From the NCBI RefSeq assembly GCF_001661345.1, contig NW_017962913.1, positions 2,361,428 to 2,425,427 on the forward strand: DNA of 64,000 bases, written 5' to 3'. This stretch comes from Ascoidea rubescens DSM 1968. Taxonomy: Eukaryota > Ascomycota > Saccharomycetes > Ascoideales > Ascoideaceae. Shown here piece by piece: positions 20,438 through 30,905 of this stretch; position 1 is the first letter of the stretch; every line of letters begins with the position of its first letter. The position numbers and the translations under genes were made by a program. Under the pieces are notes generated by a model. That model was not told the DNA's origin, did not search any database, and saw nothing but the letters and a program-made list of their open reading frames with translations.

Positions 20438-22363
20438 CTATCTGAACCGCTCAAGGATCAACCGGTCAGGGCCCACCTCCTCGTACTCCTGCCGGCTCAC
20501 CCACAACTGGTGGAACGTGCCTAGGCCGGCCAAAATGCTGCCCCCGATCCAGCTCTGGTAGCTGCGCTCGTAGAAGTTACCCATGCTGTGCATCCGAAGC
20601 TTCATGCCCGGGTTGAGCGTCGTGAGCTCCTGATGTAACCGCTCTGTGAGCCCCGGAACCAACGACACAGAACCGGTCACAATAACGTTATGGAACAACT
20701 GTGGCCGAATATCCACGTCGATCGACTGCAACACCGTCTGCGCGAGTTGTGTAATTCCGGGAACGCTCACCACCGTCTTTCCTGCACCAGCTTCACCGGC
20801 ACTCTTATCGAGCCCTGCTCCGCTCTCCTTCTTCACCTCCGACACGTGCTCCACCGGCGCGTCCTTCCGCTTTCCGCGCTTTGCGGGCACGTAGTCGTTG
20901 CCGATTCCGACTCCGGTGCTCAACACTCCGTCTTCTTCGACCCACTCGAAATCCGAGTATGCTCCGTCGTCCGCTGCCTCCTTTGCTTCCTCTGCTGCCT
21001 GTGCTTCTACCTCTTCTTTAGTCTTCATCTCAACATCACCACCATCACTTTCTTTCTCATTGCTTTCCTCTGACACCCCTTCTCTATCGCCACCACTTGT
21101 GCTGTTTGCATCGTTTCTCTTTTTCTTTCCCATTCTTTCATTTCGCATCTTTCTAACATACTCTCCAGGATTAAACAACACATCACCAAGTTGGAACCTT
21201 TGCTCTTCACTTAACTCAACATTCAATCCATTTGGGAACTCATAATAAATAGTCTCGTTACTGAAACTATAAGTGCTGGTATTGTTTGTGCTTAAATTAT
21301 TATTGCTCTGATTATTATTAATAAGCTGTAATTGACTATTTGTAGTGAATTTGTTCCCACTCACTGGATCAATATTTCGAATCTTCACTATTGTCTCTTT
21401 AATCTCCTTGAATATCTTTTCTTTACATAGGTCATTAAAACTTTTATCCAAATTATCAAATTTTTTAAGCTCAAAAATTGGTTTAATGTTCTCTTTTTCT
21501 TTTCTTTTTTCCTTCTCTTTTTCCTTCTCTTTTTCTTTCTCTTTCTCTTGATCTTTTTCATCTCCACTTAATTCCGTTTTACCGTTTATTCTTCTGATAT
21601 CCTCTCTCTTTATCTTATCACTAATCTCTTCATTAACATTCCTGACCAATGACTGATTCATTATTTGTTTATTCTTAACCAAATATTGGGGAACAATATC
21701 AATCTGATGATCTCTTTCAAAAAAATTATCAATACAATTTGACATCAATTTTCCTGAATAATGCGTCATCATCGTATTCTTTGTTAAACACATTCCATCA
21801 ATAACTGGAGTAACTGAGCAATTATCGTGTCCTAAATCAACCACTAAACTATTAGCCCTCCCACTAGCAAACGAACAACATGTAGGGGTCTTGACTAAAT
21901 AAAATGCTGGAACCTTGAAATACTCTAGGAAAATCTCCATAGACTTGATCTTATTCTTTTTACTATTCCATATAGGTTCCGTCAACAATAATGGCAAGTC
22001 ACTAATATCCTCATCTTTCAAATATAATTCCTTGAAAAAATAATCAAAATATTCTATACTAGAATCCCAATCTTCAATCACTGAATCCTTAATTATCGGT
22101 TTAATCTTATAATTAGCTCGAGGCAAATAAATCGATTCTCCATAATGATAATTATTTCTTCTTTTAAAACTTGAATATGAACTAGTTTTCAAATCAATCT
22201 CCATTGATTCAACACTAGGATCATAGGAAACATATGATGGTGCTGTAACCCTGGGAAATTCATCTCCAGCAAATCCACAAGATGTTCTGTATGATCCAGG
22301 ATCTAAAACAATAGCCCCAACTTCATCACCACCATAAACCTGAGGAGCGACTGTCGAACTCAT
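20438..22363 (-). CDS. ARP4: Actin-related protein Arp4
   Basis: A 641-residue nuclear actin-related protein, shared by the NuA4, SWR1 and INO80 chromatin complexes. The start VYGGDEVGAIVLDPGSYRTS is nearly identical to the Arp4 signature, and the end SYQSWIGGSILAGLGTFHQL then EEVGPDRLILERFR matches the Arp4 C terminus. LLTEPIWNS and LVVDLGHDNCSVTPVIDG are the actin-fold nucleotide-region motifs. It is about 150 residues longer than the 489-residue S. cerevisiae protein because of a charged insertion (KEKEKEKE and Glu/Ala-rich stretches, about residues 270-540). Base composition changes sharply inside the gene: 32 % G+C in a 60-bp line near the 5' end, 60 % near the 3' end. The SWR1 partner VPS72 is also in this window. 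Confidence 0.96.
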   Translation of the reverse strand: MSSTVAPQVYGGDEVGAIVLDPGSYRTSCGFAGDEFPRVTAPSYVSYDPSVESMEIDLKTSSYSSFKRRNNYHYGESIYLPRANYKIKPIIKDSVIEDWDSSIEYFDYFFKELYLKDEDISDLPLLLTEPIWNSKKNKIKSMEIFLEYFKVPAFYLVKTPTCCSFASGRANSLVVDLGHDNCSVTPVIDGMCLTKNTMMTHYSGKLMSNCIDNFFERDHQIDIVPQYLVKNKQIMNQSLVRNVNEEISDKIKREDIRRINGKTELSGDEKDQEKEKEKEKEKEKEKRKEKENIKPIFELKKFDNLDKSFNDLCKEKIFKEIKETIVKIRNIDPVSGNKFTTNSQLQLINNNQSNNNLSTNNTSTYSFSNETIYYEFPNGLNVELSEEQRFQLGDVLFNPGEYVRKMRNERMGKKKRNDANSTSGGDREGVSEESNEKESDGGDVEMKTKEEVEAQAAEEAKEAADDGAYSDFEWVEEDGVLSTGVGIGNDYVPAKRGKRKDAPVEHVSEVKKESGAGLDKSAGEAGAGKTVVSVPGITQLAQTVLQSIDVDIRPQLFHNVIVTGSVSLVPGLTERLHQELTTLNPGMKLRMHSMGNFYERSYQSWIGGSILAGLGTFHQLWVSRQEYEEVGPDRLILERFR

Positions 22364-22700
22364 TTTAATTCAATTATCAATTCAGTTGATCCAATTTGTT
22401 TTATTCCTCTAAACAATTAATCTAAGTGAAAGTATTCCCAAATGTGAAAAACGGCTGAAAAGTCACATGAGAAAAACATTCATTGAATATTAGAAACTAT
22501 TAAGGAAATTATTGAAAAAAAAATAAATTATTAAATCATTAGGAATATGAAAAACCTACTAGATAACTAAACACTTAAATAAAAAACAATATAAAACAAT
22601 AAACAAAAATATATTACTAAGATATAAAAAAATATCTTTTTTCTTCTCTTTTCAATACACTACCCATTACCCATTATTTGTAATTTGACTTTAAAATGAA
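22364..22700. other. Intergenic, ARP4 promoter
   Basis: 337 bp of very AT-rich sequence between the ARP4 start and the SIS2/VHS3 stop, with A-runs but no distinct motif I can name. Confidence 0.45.
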
Positions 22701-22866
22701 CTAGCGAACTTTCAAATTTTGATGAATCAGATTATGACGGTTTAATTCTTCTAATTCATCTTCATCAGCAAGTGTTATCTTATTCTTTTTAGCAGACTTT
22801 CTCTCCAGGACCTGGTTTTTGTTATCATCATCATCATCATCATCATCATCATCGTCATCGTCGTAG

Positions 22867-22924
<58 letters not shown>

Positions 22925-25244
22925 TGTCATCTTCATCTTCATCTTCATCTTCATTTTTCTTTCTTTTGGTTGAGTTAGTTTTTAATATTTCATCCTCATT
23001 TTCTTCGTCTTCTTCATCTTCATCTTCATCATTATCATCATCATCATCATCATCGCCTTCATTATCGATTTCAGGATAACCACCCAATTTTAATACTGTT
23101 TGGTTAACAATTTCATTCCAGTCCATCATTCCACCCATACCAATATCACCATAACTTCCAACAACTTTTTCTGTTGGTCTTAAAATTTGAATCCAGGGCA
23201 TATTTTCTTTCATAAATTTTAAATTTCTTTTTGTCGAGGGCGAATTATAAGCATAGCTTACCATTGATGGAGCCAATAAAATTGGATATTGAGTATTCCA
23301 GGCTCTAATAACATTAGTCAATAGATTGTCACATAACCCTAATGATATCTTAGATAGTGTATTAGCAGTTAATGGAGCGACTACCAATATATCTGCCCAT
23401 CTCCTTAATTCTATGTGTAAAACAGGATCTGATCTAGATTTCCATGTTAACCATTCATCTTTATCTCGCCAAATTTGGATACTGGAGTTAATATCATTTC
23501 TTGATAAGAAATGCTCAGCGCTTTTTGTTAAAATTAACTGAATTACAACTTTATCCTTTGAATAAATCTCATGAAGTTTGTTTATAATTAATTTGATTTT
23601 AATAGTTGAAATTGAGCCTGTAGCGGCTAACAAAACGTGAAATTTTCCATCATCTGAGGGCAATCTAGAATCAATATTTCGAGATTCAAGAATAGAAGAA
23701 TGTTGTAAGTGAGGATTTGGAGGTATTGAAGATATGACTTCTTTATTAAATTCAGATTTGTCAGTTGGTTGGGATTCTAATTGAGATTTAGCAGTTGTGG
23801 TGGCAGTGGTATTATCAGAAGTTATAGCGGTAGGAACAATAGGCAGAGATAGAGTGTTTATGGTATTGGTAGTAGTATTAGGAGGAGTAGGGGGAGGAGT
23901 TGGGGATTTAGGTAAAATTGGAGAAGTTGTAGAGGTGATGTTATTGAAGCTTGATAGAGAATGTATGGGAGATATAGAGTGGTCTTTTTGATTAATGATT
24001 GAATTTGGAATGGAATTTGAGGTTGAATTTGAGAATAAACTTGAATTTAAATTTTGATTTAAATTTAAAAGTGGATGATGAATTGAAGTACTTCTTGATC
24101 TTGAACCTGAGTGTTTGATGGCATCTTCAATATAGAAATGAGCATGCATTGAGTGTTGCTTTTGGTGACAAGGTCTTGAGGTTTCAGGAGATGATTCAAG
24201 ATATTCAAAATTGGAATTGTTGTTATTATTATTAACAGGATTTTTTATTCTACCTCTTGAGTTATAATCTTGATTAAAAGATTTTGATAACAAAGCGCCA
24301 CCAGCTGGGATTGTAGTATTTGGACTTAACGTATCAGAATTTAAGATATTTTCGATTAATGGGATTTCATTGAATTGATCATCATTATCGTTAAGATTCT
24401 CAATATCAGTAAAATTTTGATTGTTATCAACGTTTGTGTTGGTTATGTTGTTGATATTACTGATATTATTTGAAGGTTTTCTTAAGATTGGAGGAGGCGA
24501 TGGACATCTCAAATTTGATAAAGCTAGAATAGTTGGAGATGGAGCATTAGATAAACTTTTCTTTGAGGTTGATGATTTTTTTTTAATTGGTTTTGATCTC
24601 TCTGATTTATCCACTTTTTCGATTTTTTCATTTTTTTCGATTTTTTCGAGATTATTGGTAGGGCGATTATTATTTGTATTATTTGTATCATTTGTATCAT
24701 TTATGTTGGTTATGTTTATATTATTTATTGGGTTAGTACCGGGACTAATAGGAGGAGACATTGAAATATTTTTATCATTATTGTTTGTGTTATTAGAATT
24801 GTTAACCGGGGATTTTGATTTGAATTTCAAATTTGAGGATTTTAAAGTTGGCGAAGAAAGAGGTAGTTGATTTGAAGAATTAGTGACCGAGTTTAATAAG
24901 GATAATTTTGATTTTGATATTGAATTTCTTTTATTATTACAATTTTCATCAAAAGTCACACAGGAGTTATTGTTACTTGAATTTTTAATTATTGAATTTT
25001 GATTTTGATTTGAAATCGGATGGGTATTTTTTTTTGAGTTTGAGTTTGAATTTGAATTTTTAAGTTGATTTGAGCTAATTAAATCAAGACCAGTAGGTAT
25101 TGATGTAACATTCGTGGGGTTATTTAGACTGGTCTTATTATCGCTTTGAATAATAGAAGGAGTACTGTTCAGGATATGTTTGATTGAATCAATTGATTTT
25201 GAGCTTCTGATCGAAAGCAAATCGGAGGGTTTTGTGGAGTTCAT
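22701..25244 (-). CDS. Sis2/Hal3-Vhs3 type PPC decarboxylase subunit and Ppz1 inhibitor
   Basis: An 847-residue protein. Residues 530-725 form the flavin-binding PPCDC fold: KFHVLLAATGSISTIK at the start, VLHIELRRWADILVVAPLTANTLSK with the catalytic-type His (about 610), LAPSMVSYAYNSP (about 660) and GSYGDIGMGGMMDWNEIV. The PxMN Asn and the catalytic Cys of the enzyme's other half-site are absent, as in Hal3/Vhs3; the partner Cab3 supplies them in the heterotrimer that makes 4'-phosphopantetheine. Hal3/Vhs3 proteins also inhibit the phosphatase Ppz1. The long Ser/Asn-rich N terminus and the very acidic tail (long Asp runs, about residues 730-825) fit that role. I cannot tell SIS2 from VHS3; one ancestral gene is likely. 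Confidence 0.9.
22823..22924. repeat. ATC trinucleotide array encoding poly-Asp
   Basis: About 100 bp of ATC/GTC triplets on the plus strand encode long Asp runs (interrupted once by Tyr) in the acidic tail of the Hal3-like protein. Confidence 0.9.
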
Positions 25245-25803
25245 TTTCGGATCTAGATCTAGTTTTAGTTTTTGATCTGTTCAGTGGTGTGTTTTCTTTC
25301 TTTGGTGAATCCAGTAGATTGAGTGTATTATCGAGTGATTTTGTTGAGTATTAATAGCAATACTGATCTGGAGGAAAATAATATTCGATTAGGATATAGG
25401 GAAACAAGTGGCACTGTTTGGCTGTTTGGTGGAGCAACACAAACTAGAAAGGGAAGGGAAAGATAGCAGGCAGGAGGCAGGCAATGGGAAATAAGGAACA
25501 GCAGAAATATATATTGAGGGAGGTTCAACAACTGTAGGCTCTTGCTGGCTCTTCTACTCTGGCTTGGATCAGTATCGCAACCCACAATTCAGCTCTAACT
25601 TGTCTTTTCAGACTCCAAGCTCCAAGGTCGTTGATTCTGGTGCACTTATGCTGCTACAAAAAAATACATAGCGAAAAATTCTTTTCCACGCTCAGCGTTT
25701 GCGCTGTTACCCGTTTGCAGCAGGAATCCACGCAGCCGGATCGCATGACACTGCGTCGAGCGGCGCCGCTCCAACCAGCCAGAACAGGCAAAGTGCGACC
25801 CGT
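25245..25803. other. Intergenic, SIS2/VHS3 promoter
   Basis: 559 bp between the SIS2/VHS3 start and the STE24 stop, AT-rich on the SIS2 side and G+C-richer from about 25690 into the STE24 3' end. No gene supported. Confidence 0.45.
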
Positions 25804-27153
25804 TCAGATGGTCTTTTTGACCTTCTCGTCTGCAACGTAGCCAATGGCCTTGAGCCTCTCACTGAGGATTGGGTGGGAGTAGTGGTAGCTCGAGTAGAGG
25901 AAGTCTGCGTCCATCGTCGACAAGTTCTCAATCTGCAACTTGATCAATGCCCTGGAGAGCTGCTGCGAGTAGCCCAACTTGACGGCGTACGCATCGGCTT
26001 GGTACTCGTGTTTTCTCGACAAAAGGTTCATGCCAAAGGTTAGAAAGCAGTCCAAGGGCTTCAAGATGTCATTGAACAACAAAAACCCAATGATCACAGG
26101 ATATGGCTTGTTCAAAAACCCAAAATTATTGTATAGCGAGTTGTTGTGGATGAAGATTTGGAATAATGTGAACAAGAAAAATGAATACAATTGAGCAATA
26201 CCGATCATTTTGTTATTGTGACTTAAGTACCAATGACCGATCTCATGACCTAACACAGCCGTTGTTTCCTCAACACTGGATGATTCAATCAATGTGTCGA
26301 ACAACACAATTTGTTTTGACCATGGCAATCCCATAAAGTATGCATTGGAATGTGATGATCTCTTAGACCCATCGATGACGTATAACTTGGTTAATGGGAA
26401 TTTTTGCTTCTTGGCTAATTCTTCAATAGATGTTCTTAGTTTTCCTTCCTCCAATGGGGTCAACTTGTTGAAAAATGGTTGAATAATAAAGGGATACAAT
26501 GTCTGCATAGCTAATTGAACAACAAATAAAAAACTCCAGATATAAAAAATGAACTTGTCGCCAAAATAATCAATAATTTTAAGAAATCCTGCAATTAATG
26601 GTGACCCAATTATAACACCCAAGATTAATGATTTTATAATATCCGTGAAAAAAAGAGCTTTGGTCTGTTTGTTAAACCCAAATTTTTCTTCCAAAACAAA
26701 ATGTTCATAATATGAAATAGGTATCGAAATTAAACTGGAAATAAATTGGAAACTGAATAAGAAAAATAACGACTGTGTTATAACTCCCCCCATAAATTTT
26801 GGTAAGATGAATTTGGTTATATCACTGTTCATTAGTTTGGCACTTATCCCCCATAATTTTGGCAATACATTAAATTGAATAACAGTGTAATTCAATAAAA
26901 ACGAATAACTATCTGAAAAGATTGAAAACCTAGCCTTAGCCCTGGAATATAACTGAGATTTACTAAATGTCTCCTTGGGGATATCTAATTTAAGTGTCTC
27001 AGGTGGCTCGCTCTTTTGCAATACTTTATACTGACGATATGTCAAGTAGTTCTCAAATATAAACTGAGCTGTAGTGAACCCAAGAATCAATCCTTTCCAA
27101 TTGAACCCTGGAATATCAAACGTCGTTGCAAGTGTCTTAATAAATCCAAACAT
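25804..27153 (-). CDS. STE24: CAAX prenyl zinc metalloprotease Ste24
   Basis: A 449-residue integral ER and inner nuclear membrane protease that removes the AAX tripeptide from prenylated proteins and processes a-factor. The start MFGFIKTLATTFDIPGFNW (ATG 27153) aligns with the 453-residue yeast protein; in-frame upstream codons to 27213 are not conserved. ENYLTYRQYKVL and FVLEEKFGFNK are family-specific. The zinc site is HEIGH (about 303-307), with the third ligand in HEYQADAYA (about 383). SKRSSHSNAYFMGLPW is the hallmark segment between them. Several hydrophobic spans are present. The last 80 codons lie in G+C-rich DNA, unlike the rest of the gene. Confidence 0.97.
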   Translation of the reverse strand: MFGFIKTLATTFDIPGFNWKGLILGFTTAQFIFENYLTYRQYKVLQKSEPPETLKLDIPKETFSKSQLYSRAKARFSIFSDSYSFLLNYTVIQFNVLPKLWGISAKLMNSDITKFILPKFMGGVITQSLFFLFSFQFISSLISIPISYYEHFVLEEKFGFNKQTKALFFTDIIKSLILGVIIGSPLIAGFLKIIDYFGDKFIFYIWSFLFVVQLAMQTLYPFIIQPFFNKLTPLEEGKLRTSIEELAKKQKFPLTKLYVIDGSKRSSHSNAYFMGLPWSKQIVLFDTLIESSSVEETTAVLGHEIGHWYLSHNNKMIGIAQLYSFFLFTLFQIFIHNNSLYNNFGFLNKPYPVIIGFLLFNDILKPLDCFLTFGMNLLSRKHEYQADAYAVKLGYSQQLSRALIKLQIENLSTMDADFLYSSYHYSHPILSERLKAIGYVADEKVKKTI

Positions 27154-27393
27154 CCTTATACAAAAACAAAAATCAATACTAAAAACCAGAGAATTTTCAA
27201 CACTAGTACACAAGCTCTATGATTTCAATTCACCACTTCCAATTCTATCTTCAATAGTATCTCCAATAGTATCTTCAATTGTATTGCTGTTGCTTCTCAA
27301 TGACCTTGATAATGCTGGTTGCTTTGATATCTGTTGTCTTTGTGGGATAAAAGTTAAATATGCAGTGAGTTGTTCTAAAAAGACAAAACACGG

Positions 27394-27399
27394 CACGTG
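27394..27399. promoter_or_regulatory. CACGTG E-box upstream of STE24
   Basis: A perfect CACGTG about 240 bp upstream of the STE24 ATG, in a short G+C-richer patch. Cbf1-type binding is inferred from the motif only. Confidence 0.35.
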
Positions 27400-27662
27400 T
27401 AGCTTCAAAGAAAAGAAGGGCTCGATCCCCGGTTCCGGACCCTTTTTCCGGCTATTTTCAGAAGGACTGAATAATCTCAAAACTTGATTTGATATCTTTA
27501 CTTTCATTACTCTCTAGTGGGAGTTTGTTGATTTCTGTTGATAAAAGGAGATTGATTGAACAGAATATACAATTCAGATGTCTGTCGATCTTTGGTTTGT
27601 ATTGATATAAACTAGAATCACGAACAAATCATTGGTTTCTGCTTATTATTCTCTACAAAGAA

Positions 27663-27853
27663 TATATTTATATTTATATTTATATTTATATTTATATTTA
27701 TATTTATATTTATATTTATATTTATATTTATATTTATATTTATATTTATATTTATATNATTTATATTTATATTTATATTTATATTTATATTTATATTTAT
27801 ATTTATATTTATATTTATATTTATATTTATATTTATATTTATATTTATATTTA
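27663..27853. repeat. TTTATA hexanucleotide microsatellite with an undetermined base
   Basis: About 190 bp of nearly perfect TTTATA units, broken only at an N at 27758 and a phase shift beside it. The ambiguity suggests that reads could not span the array and the true length is uncertain. Confidence 0.95.
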
Positions 27854-28827
27854 ACATTTAAATCATTTTCTACAAAATCTATTTTTCTGCCACATATTGA
27901 ACAGTTATTGATAATTAGGTTTCATTTCTAGTTTACTTAATTAAATTATTCAAGCTAGATTTGCAAGCTTAGTCAGCAAAATTTTATTATTGATTTTTTA
28001 GTTGAAGATTATTACCCATTGACACCATATTTAAAGTGTATGTTTATTTATTTAAAATTGTGACTGCTCTGGTTTTTTGAAGATTGTACTGAATATTTGT
28101 AGTCATCAGCTCCACTTTCATTTGAAAACTTTGATCCAAATTTTAAGCCATTTACTATCTATAATTTTAGTCAACTCAGCATTTTTTTGCTAAAGGCTTT
28201 AAAAAATTGCAGGTCAAAACTAAATCTGTATAAAAATTCTGAACCTTGGATTTTTGTGCTAAATTTTTTTGTATTATAAGAGAAATAAAACTTATTAGTA
28301 ACATCTTTTGGTATTTTCTGAAAGATTGTAAACAGTTTTTGATTGTAAAATTAGCTAACCAATTAGTTCCGCGTTTAATTGTATTTCTAGCAATTCTGGT
28401 CACTATTATTTGATTTCTTTTGTATTTTTCATAATAACAACAGATTATATATGCCAACATCAATTGCGCTCTTTTTTGCGATGAATGTAAAGACCCTGCC
28501 AAGAAATGAAAACAAAAAGAGATAGACATAAAGAGTCGGATGTTTATTTGTCCGTCTCCATCTTGATGCCGTGTTCCGTTTTTTTTCCTGATAAAAACTG
28601 GGACAAAGTATGTCATATTAGAAGATTAAAAAACTAAAAGACTGAAATTATGTCAACAAAAGTGGTGGAAATAAACATTTAAAGATCCTGACTTCCAATC
28701 TTATTTTGCTTCAAGTATAAATAAACAAAAGACAGACTGCGTATAGGCATATCTTTATGCTTTCTTACTATTATTTTTTTGCACGAAAAAGCATTATAAT
28801 AATAGAATGGTAGACTAGTGTAAAATA

Positions 28828-30444
28828 ATGATAGAATTAAACACAAATAACACTACAGATATTGCTACGGCTATAACAAAGTTATCAGATAAAGATATTG
28901 ATCAAAATAAAAATCAAAACTTCAATGAATTGAAAGATAAAAATGAGAAAACTGCAACGATAGATAATAACTTTGAACCAAAATTCAAGAAAAATCCGAA
29001 TGGCAGTATCAATGAAGATATTAATGAAATATTTCCCCATACAATTTTCACAACTAAATTCAAATATTTCATAATCATTCTTTGTTCGATGTCAGGATTT
29101 TGGTCTGCAATTGCTGCACCAATCTATTATCCCTCATTACCCAAAGTCCAAGAGACATTCGGTATATCAGAAAAGATAGCAAATATATCTGTGGTTGTAT
29201 ATTTTATATTCCAAGGTATTGCTCCATCGATAATTGCACCATTTGCCGATCTTTATGGCAGAAAACCAGCTATATTAGTTTGTTCATTATTATATATTGG
29301 GGCTAATGTTGGCATTGCATTATCAAATAATTATGGATTAATGTTATTTTTCCGATGTTTTCAAGCTACTGGAATTGCGCCAGTTATTGCTATTTGTGCT
29401 GGAATAGTTGGAGATATTACTACGAAAGCGAATAGAGGTGGATTTATTGGGTTAACCACAGGTATTTCATTAATTGGACAAGCGACTGGTGCATTAATTG
29501 GAGGGTTAATTAGTTCGAGGTTTGGATGGAGAGCAGTTTTTTGGTTTTTATCAATTGGATGTGGATTGACAACAATTTTAAGTTTTTTGTTTTTGCCAGA
29601 GACAAAGAGAACAATAGTTGGAAATGGATCAATACCAAGTAAAAGATTAATTAATTTTAGTCCAATTTGGGCTATGCCTAGAATGAAAAAAAGGCTAACA
29701 AATGATATCGAGACACTAGAAATTGATGATAAAGAGAATGTGTCAACGATAAAAAAATTGAGCTCGCCATTTTCTATTATTATCTTGCCAGAGATTTCAT
29801 TATTTTTATTTTCTGCATCGATTATTTTTGCTACTTGGTCTATGATGTTAACATCGATAAGTAATCTATTATCATCAAAATATGGATATTCTACATTAAA
29901 GATTGGGATATGTTTTTTGCCATCGGGAATAGGTGGATTAAGTGGCTCAATTGCCAGTGGGCGATTATTAGATATTTATTATAAACGTTGCAAAAAACGA
30001 TATCTTGAAGATGAAAAGAGTGGAAATAATGGGGAAAAAAAGGAGTTTGATTTATTCAAAGCTAGGTTGGGGATACTATGGGTATTTGGGTTAATTGGAT
30101 GTGTTAGTTTTTTGATTTATGGATGGACTATTGGGAGTAAGAAGCATATATCGATAGTTTTAATAAGTACGTTTTTTGGTAGTTTTAGCTCTATATCACC
30201 AATATCGAGTTCTACTACATTATTGGTTGATTTATTTCCTGAGTCTATATCGTCATCAGCATCGAGTATCAATCTTACAAGATGTTTGATGGCAGCAGGA
30301 TTTGTTGCAGGATTGAGTAGCATTATAGATAAATTGGGAGTGGGAGGATGTTTTACAATGATGAGTGGATTGTGTGTTATTGGGAATATTTGTTTTTATT
30401 GCGACGTAATATATGGACAACGATTGCGTAGCAAACGAGAATAA
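28828..30444 (+). CDS. MFS drug:H+ antiporter, DHA1 (Qdr/Aqr/Dtr) type
   Basis: A 538-residue multi-pass transporter. After an approximately 75-residue hydrophilic N terminus, the first membrane span is FKYFIIILCSMSGFWSAIAAPIYYPSLP. Motif A follows as FADLYGRKPAILV (about residue 138), then FFRCFQATGIAPVIAICAGIVGD and ISLIGQATGALIGGLISSRFGWRAVFW, the antiporter motif-C region typical of the 12-span DHA1 family. A charged central loop of about 75 residues separates the two halves, and SASSINLTRCLMAAGF lies in the second half. In S. cerevisiae the nearest group is Qdr1-3, Aqr1 and Dtr1, plasma-membrane exporters of drugs, polyamines or weak acids. I cannot choose among them, so the substrate is unknown. 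Confidence 0.88.
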   Translation: MIELNTNNTTDIATAITKLSDKDIDQNKNQNFNELKDKNEKTATIDNNFEPKFKKNPNGSINEDINEIFPHTIFTTKFKYFIIILCSMSGFWSAIAAPIYYPSLPKVQETFGISEKIANISVVVYFIFQGIAPSIIAPFADLYGRKPAILVCSLLYIGANVGIALSNNYGLMLFFRCFQATGIAPVIAICAGIVGDITTKANRGGFIGLTTGISLIGQATGALIGGLISSRFGWRAVFWFLSIGCGLTTILSFLFLPETKRTIVGNGSIPSKRLINFSPIWAMPRMKKRLTNDIETLEIDDKENVSTIKKLSSPFSIIILPEISLFLFSASIIFATWSMMLTSISNLLSSKYGYSTLKIGICFLPSGIGGLSGSIASGRLLDIYYKRCKKRYLEDEKSGNNGEKKEFDLFKARLGILWVFGLIGCVSFLIYGWTIGSKKHISIVLISTFFGSFSSISPISSSTTLLVDLFPESISSSASSINLTRCLMAAGFVAGLSSIIDKLGVGGCFTMMSGLCVIGNICFYCDVIYGQRLRSKRE

Positions 30445-30905
30445 GAGGTGTTTATAAGGGGCAAACGAATTATATTATTTAGTTAATAATAAATAGTTGA
30501 ATATAAGACGATAAATTATAAAATAATTAAGTGAAAAAAAAAGGAAAAGAATAATTTGGGCGAAATCAATTTGGGCAGAGTCTAAATTACGAAAAACAGT
30601 ATGTGAAAAGGATAGATCGCGGATATAAAATGAGGTAATCCGGAGAATGAAATCGATAATTTTCAAATGAGATCTAAATTTTTTATAACAAGATAAGAAT
30701 AAAAAAGTGAAGTTTTTTCTTTCTTCCTTCCTTTATTTTTTTTTCTTTTTTGATTTAATTCCATTAAATCATTGAAAGATAATCATTGAAAGAAAACAAT
30801 AAGAATAGAAAAAAAAAAAGGTTCTCAATTGAATACTGTCAAACGTGCATTATTGATTTTAATTGTTGGTAAAAAAAAATAGATTATTATAAAGCGTGAA
30901 TCAAG
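30445..30905. other. Intergenic, CTP1 promoter
   Basis: 461 bp of AT-rich DNA between two plus-strand genes, with a pyrimidine run at about 30720-30760 and poly(A) runs near 30810. No open frame of note. Confidence 0.45.

Larger units (their letters stand above)
27154..28827. other. Intergenic between divergent STE24 and DHA1 genes
   Basis: 1.7 kb. It contains CACGTG at 27394..27399 on the STE24 side, the hexanucleotide array at 27663-27853, and then AT-rich DNA up to the transporter start. A 146-codon frame at 28176..28616 on the minus strand has no recognisable features and is not supported. Confidence 0.5.

Noticed and set aside
27618-27931. Frames through the hexanucleotide repeat (poly Ile-Asn or Leu-Tyr)
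   Set aside because: Pure translation of a microsatellite containing an undetermined base.
28176-28616. 146-codon minus-strand frame with an ATG
   Set aside because: Sequence looks like translated AT-rich intergenic DNA, with no domain and no supporting context.
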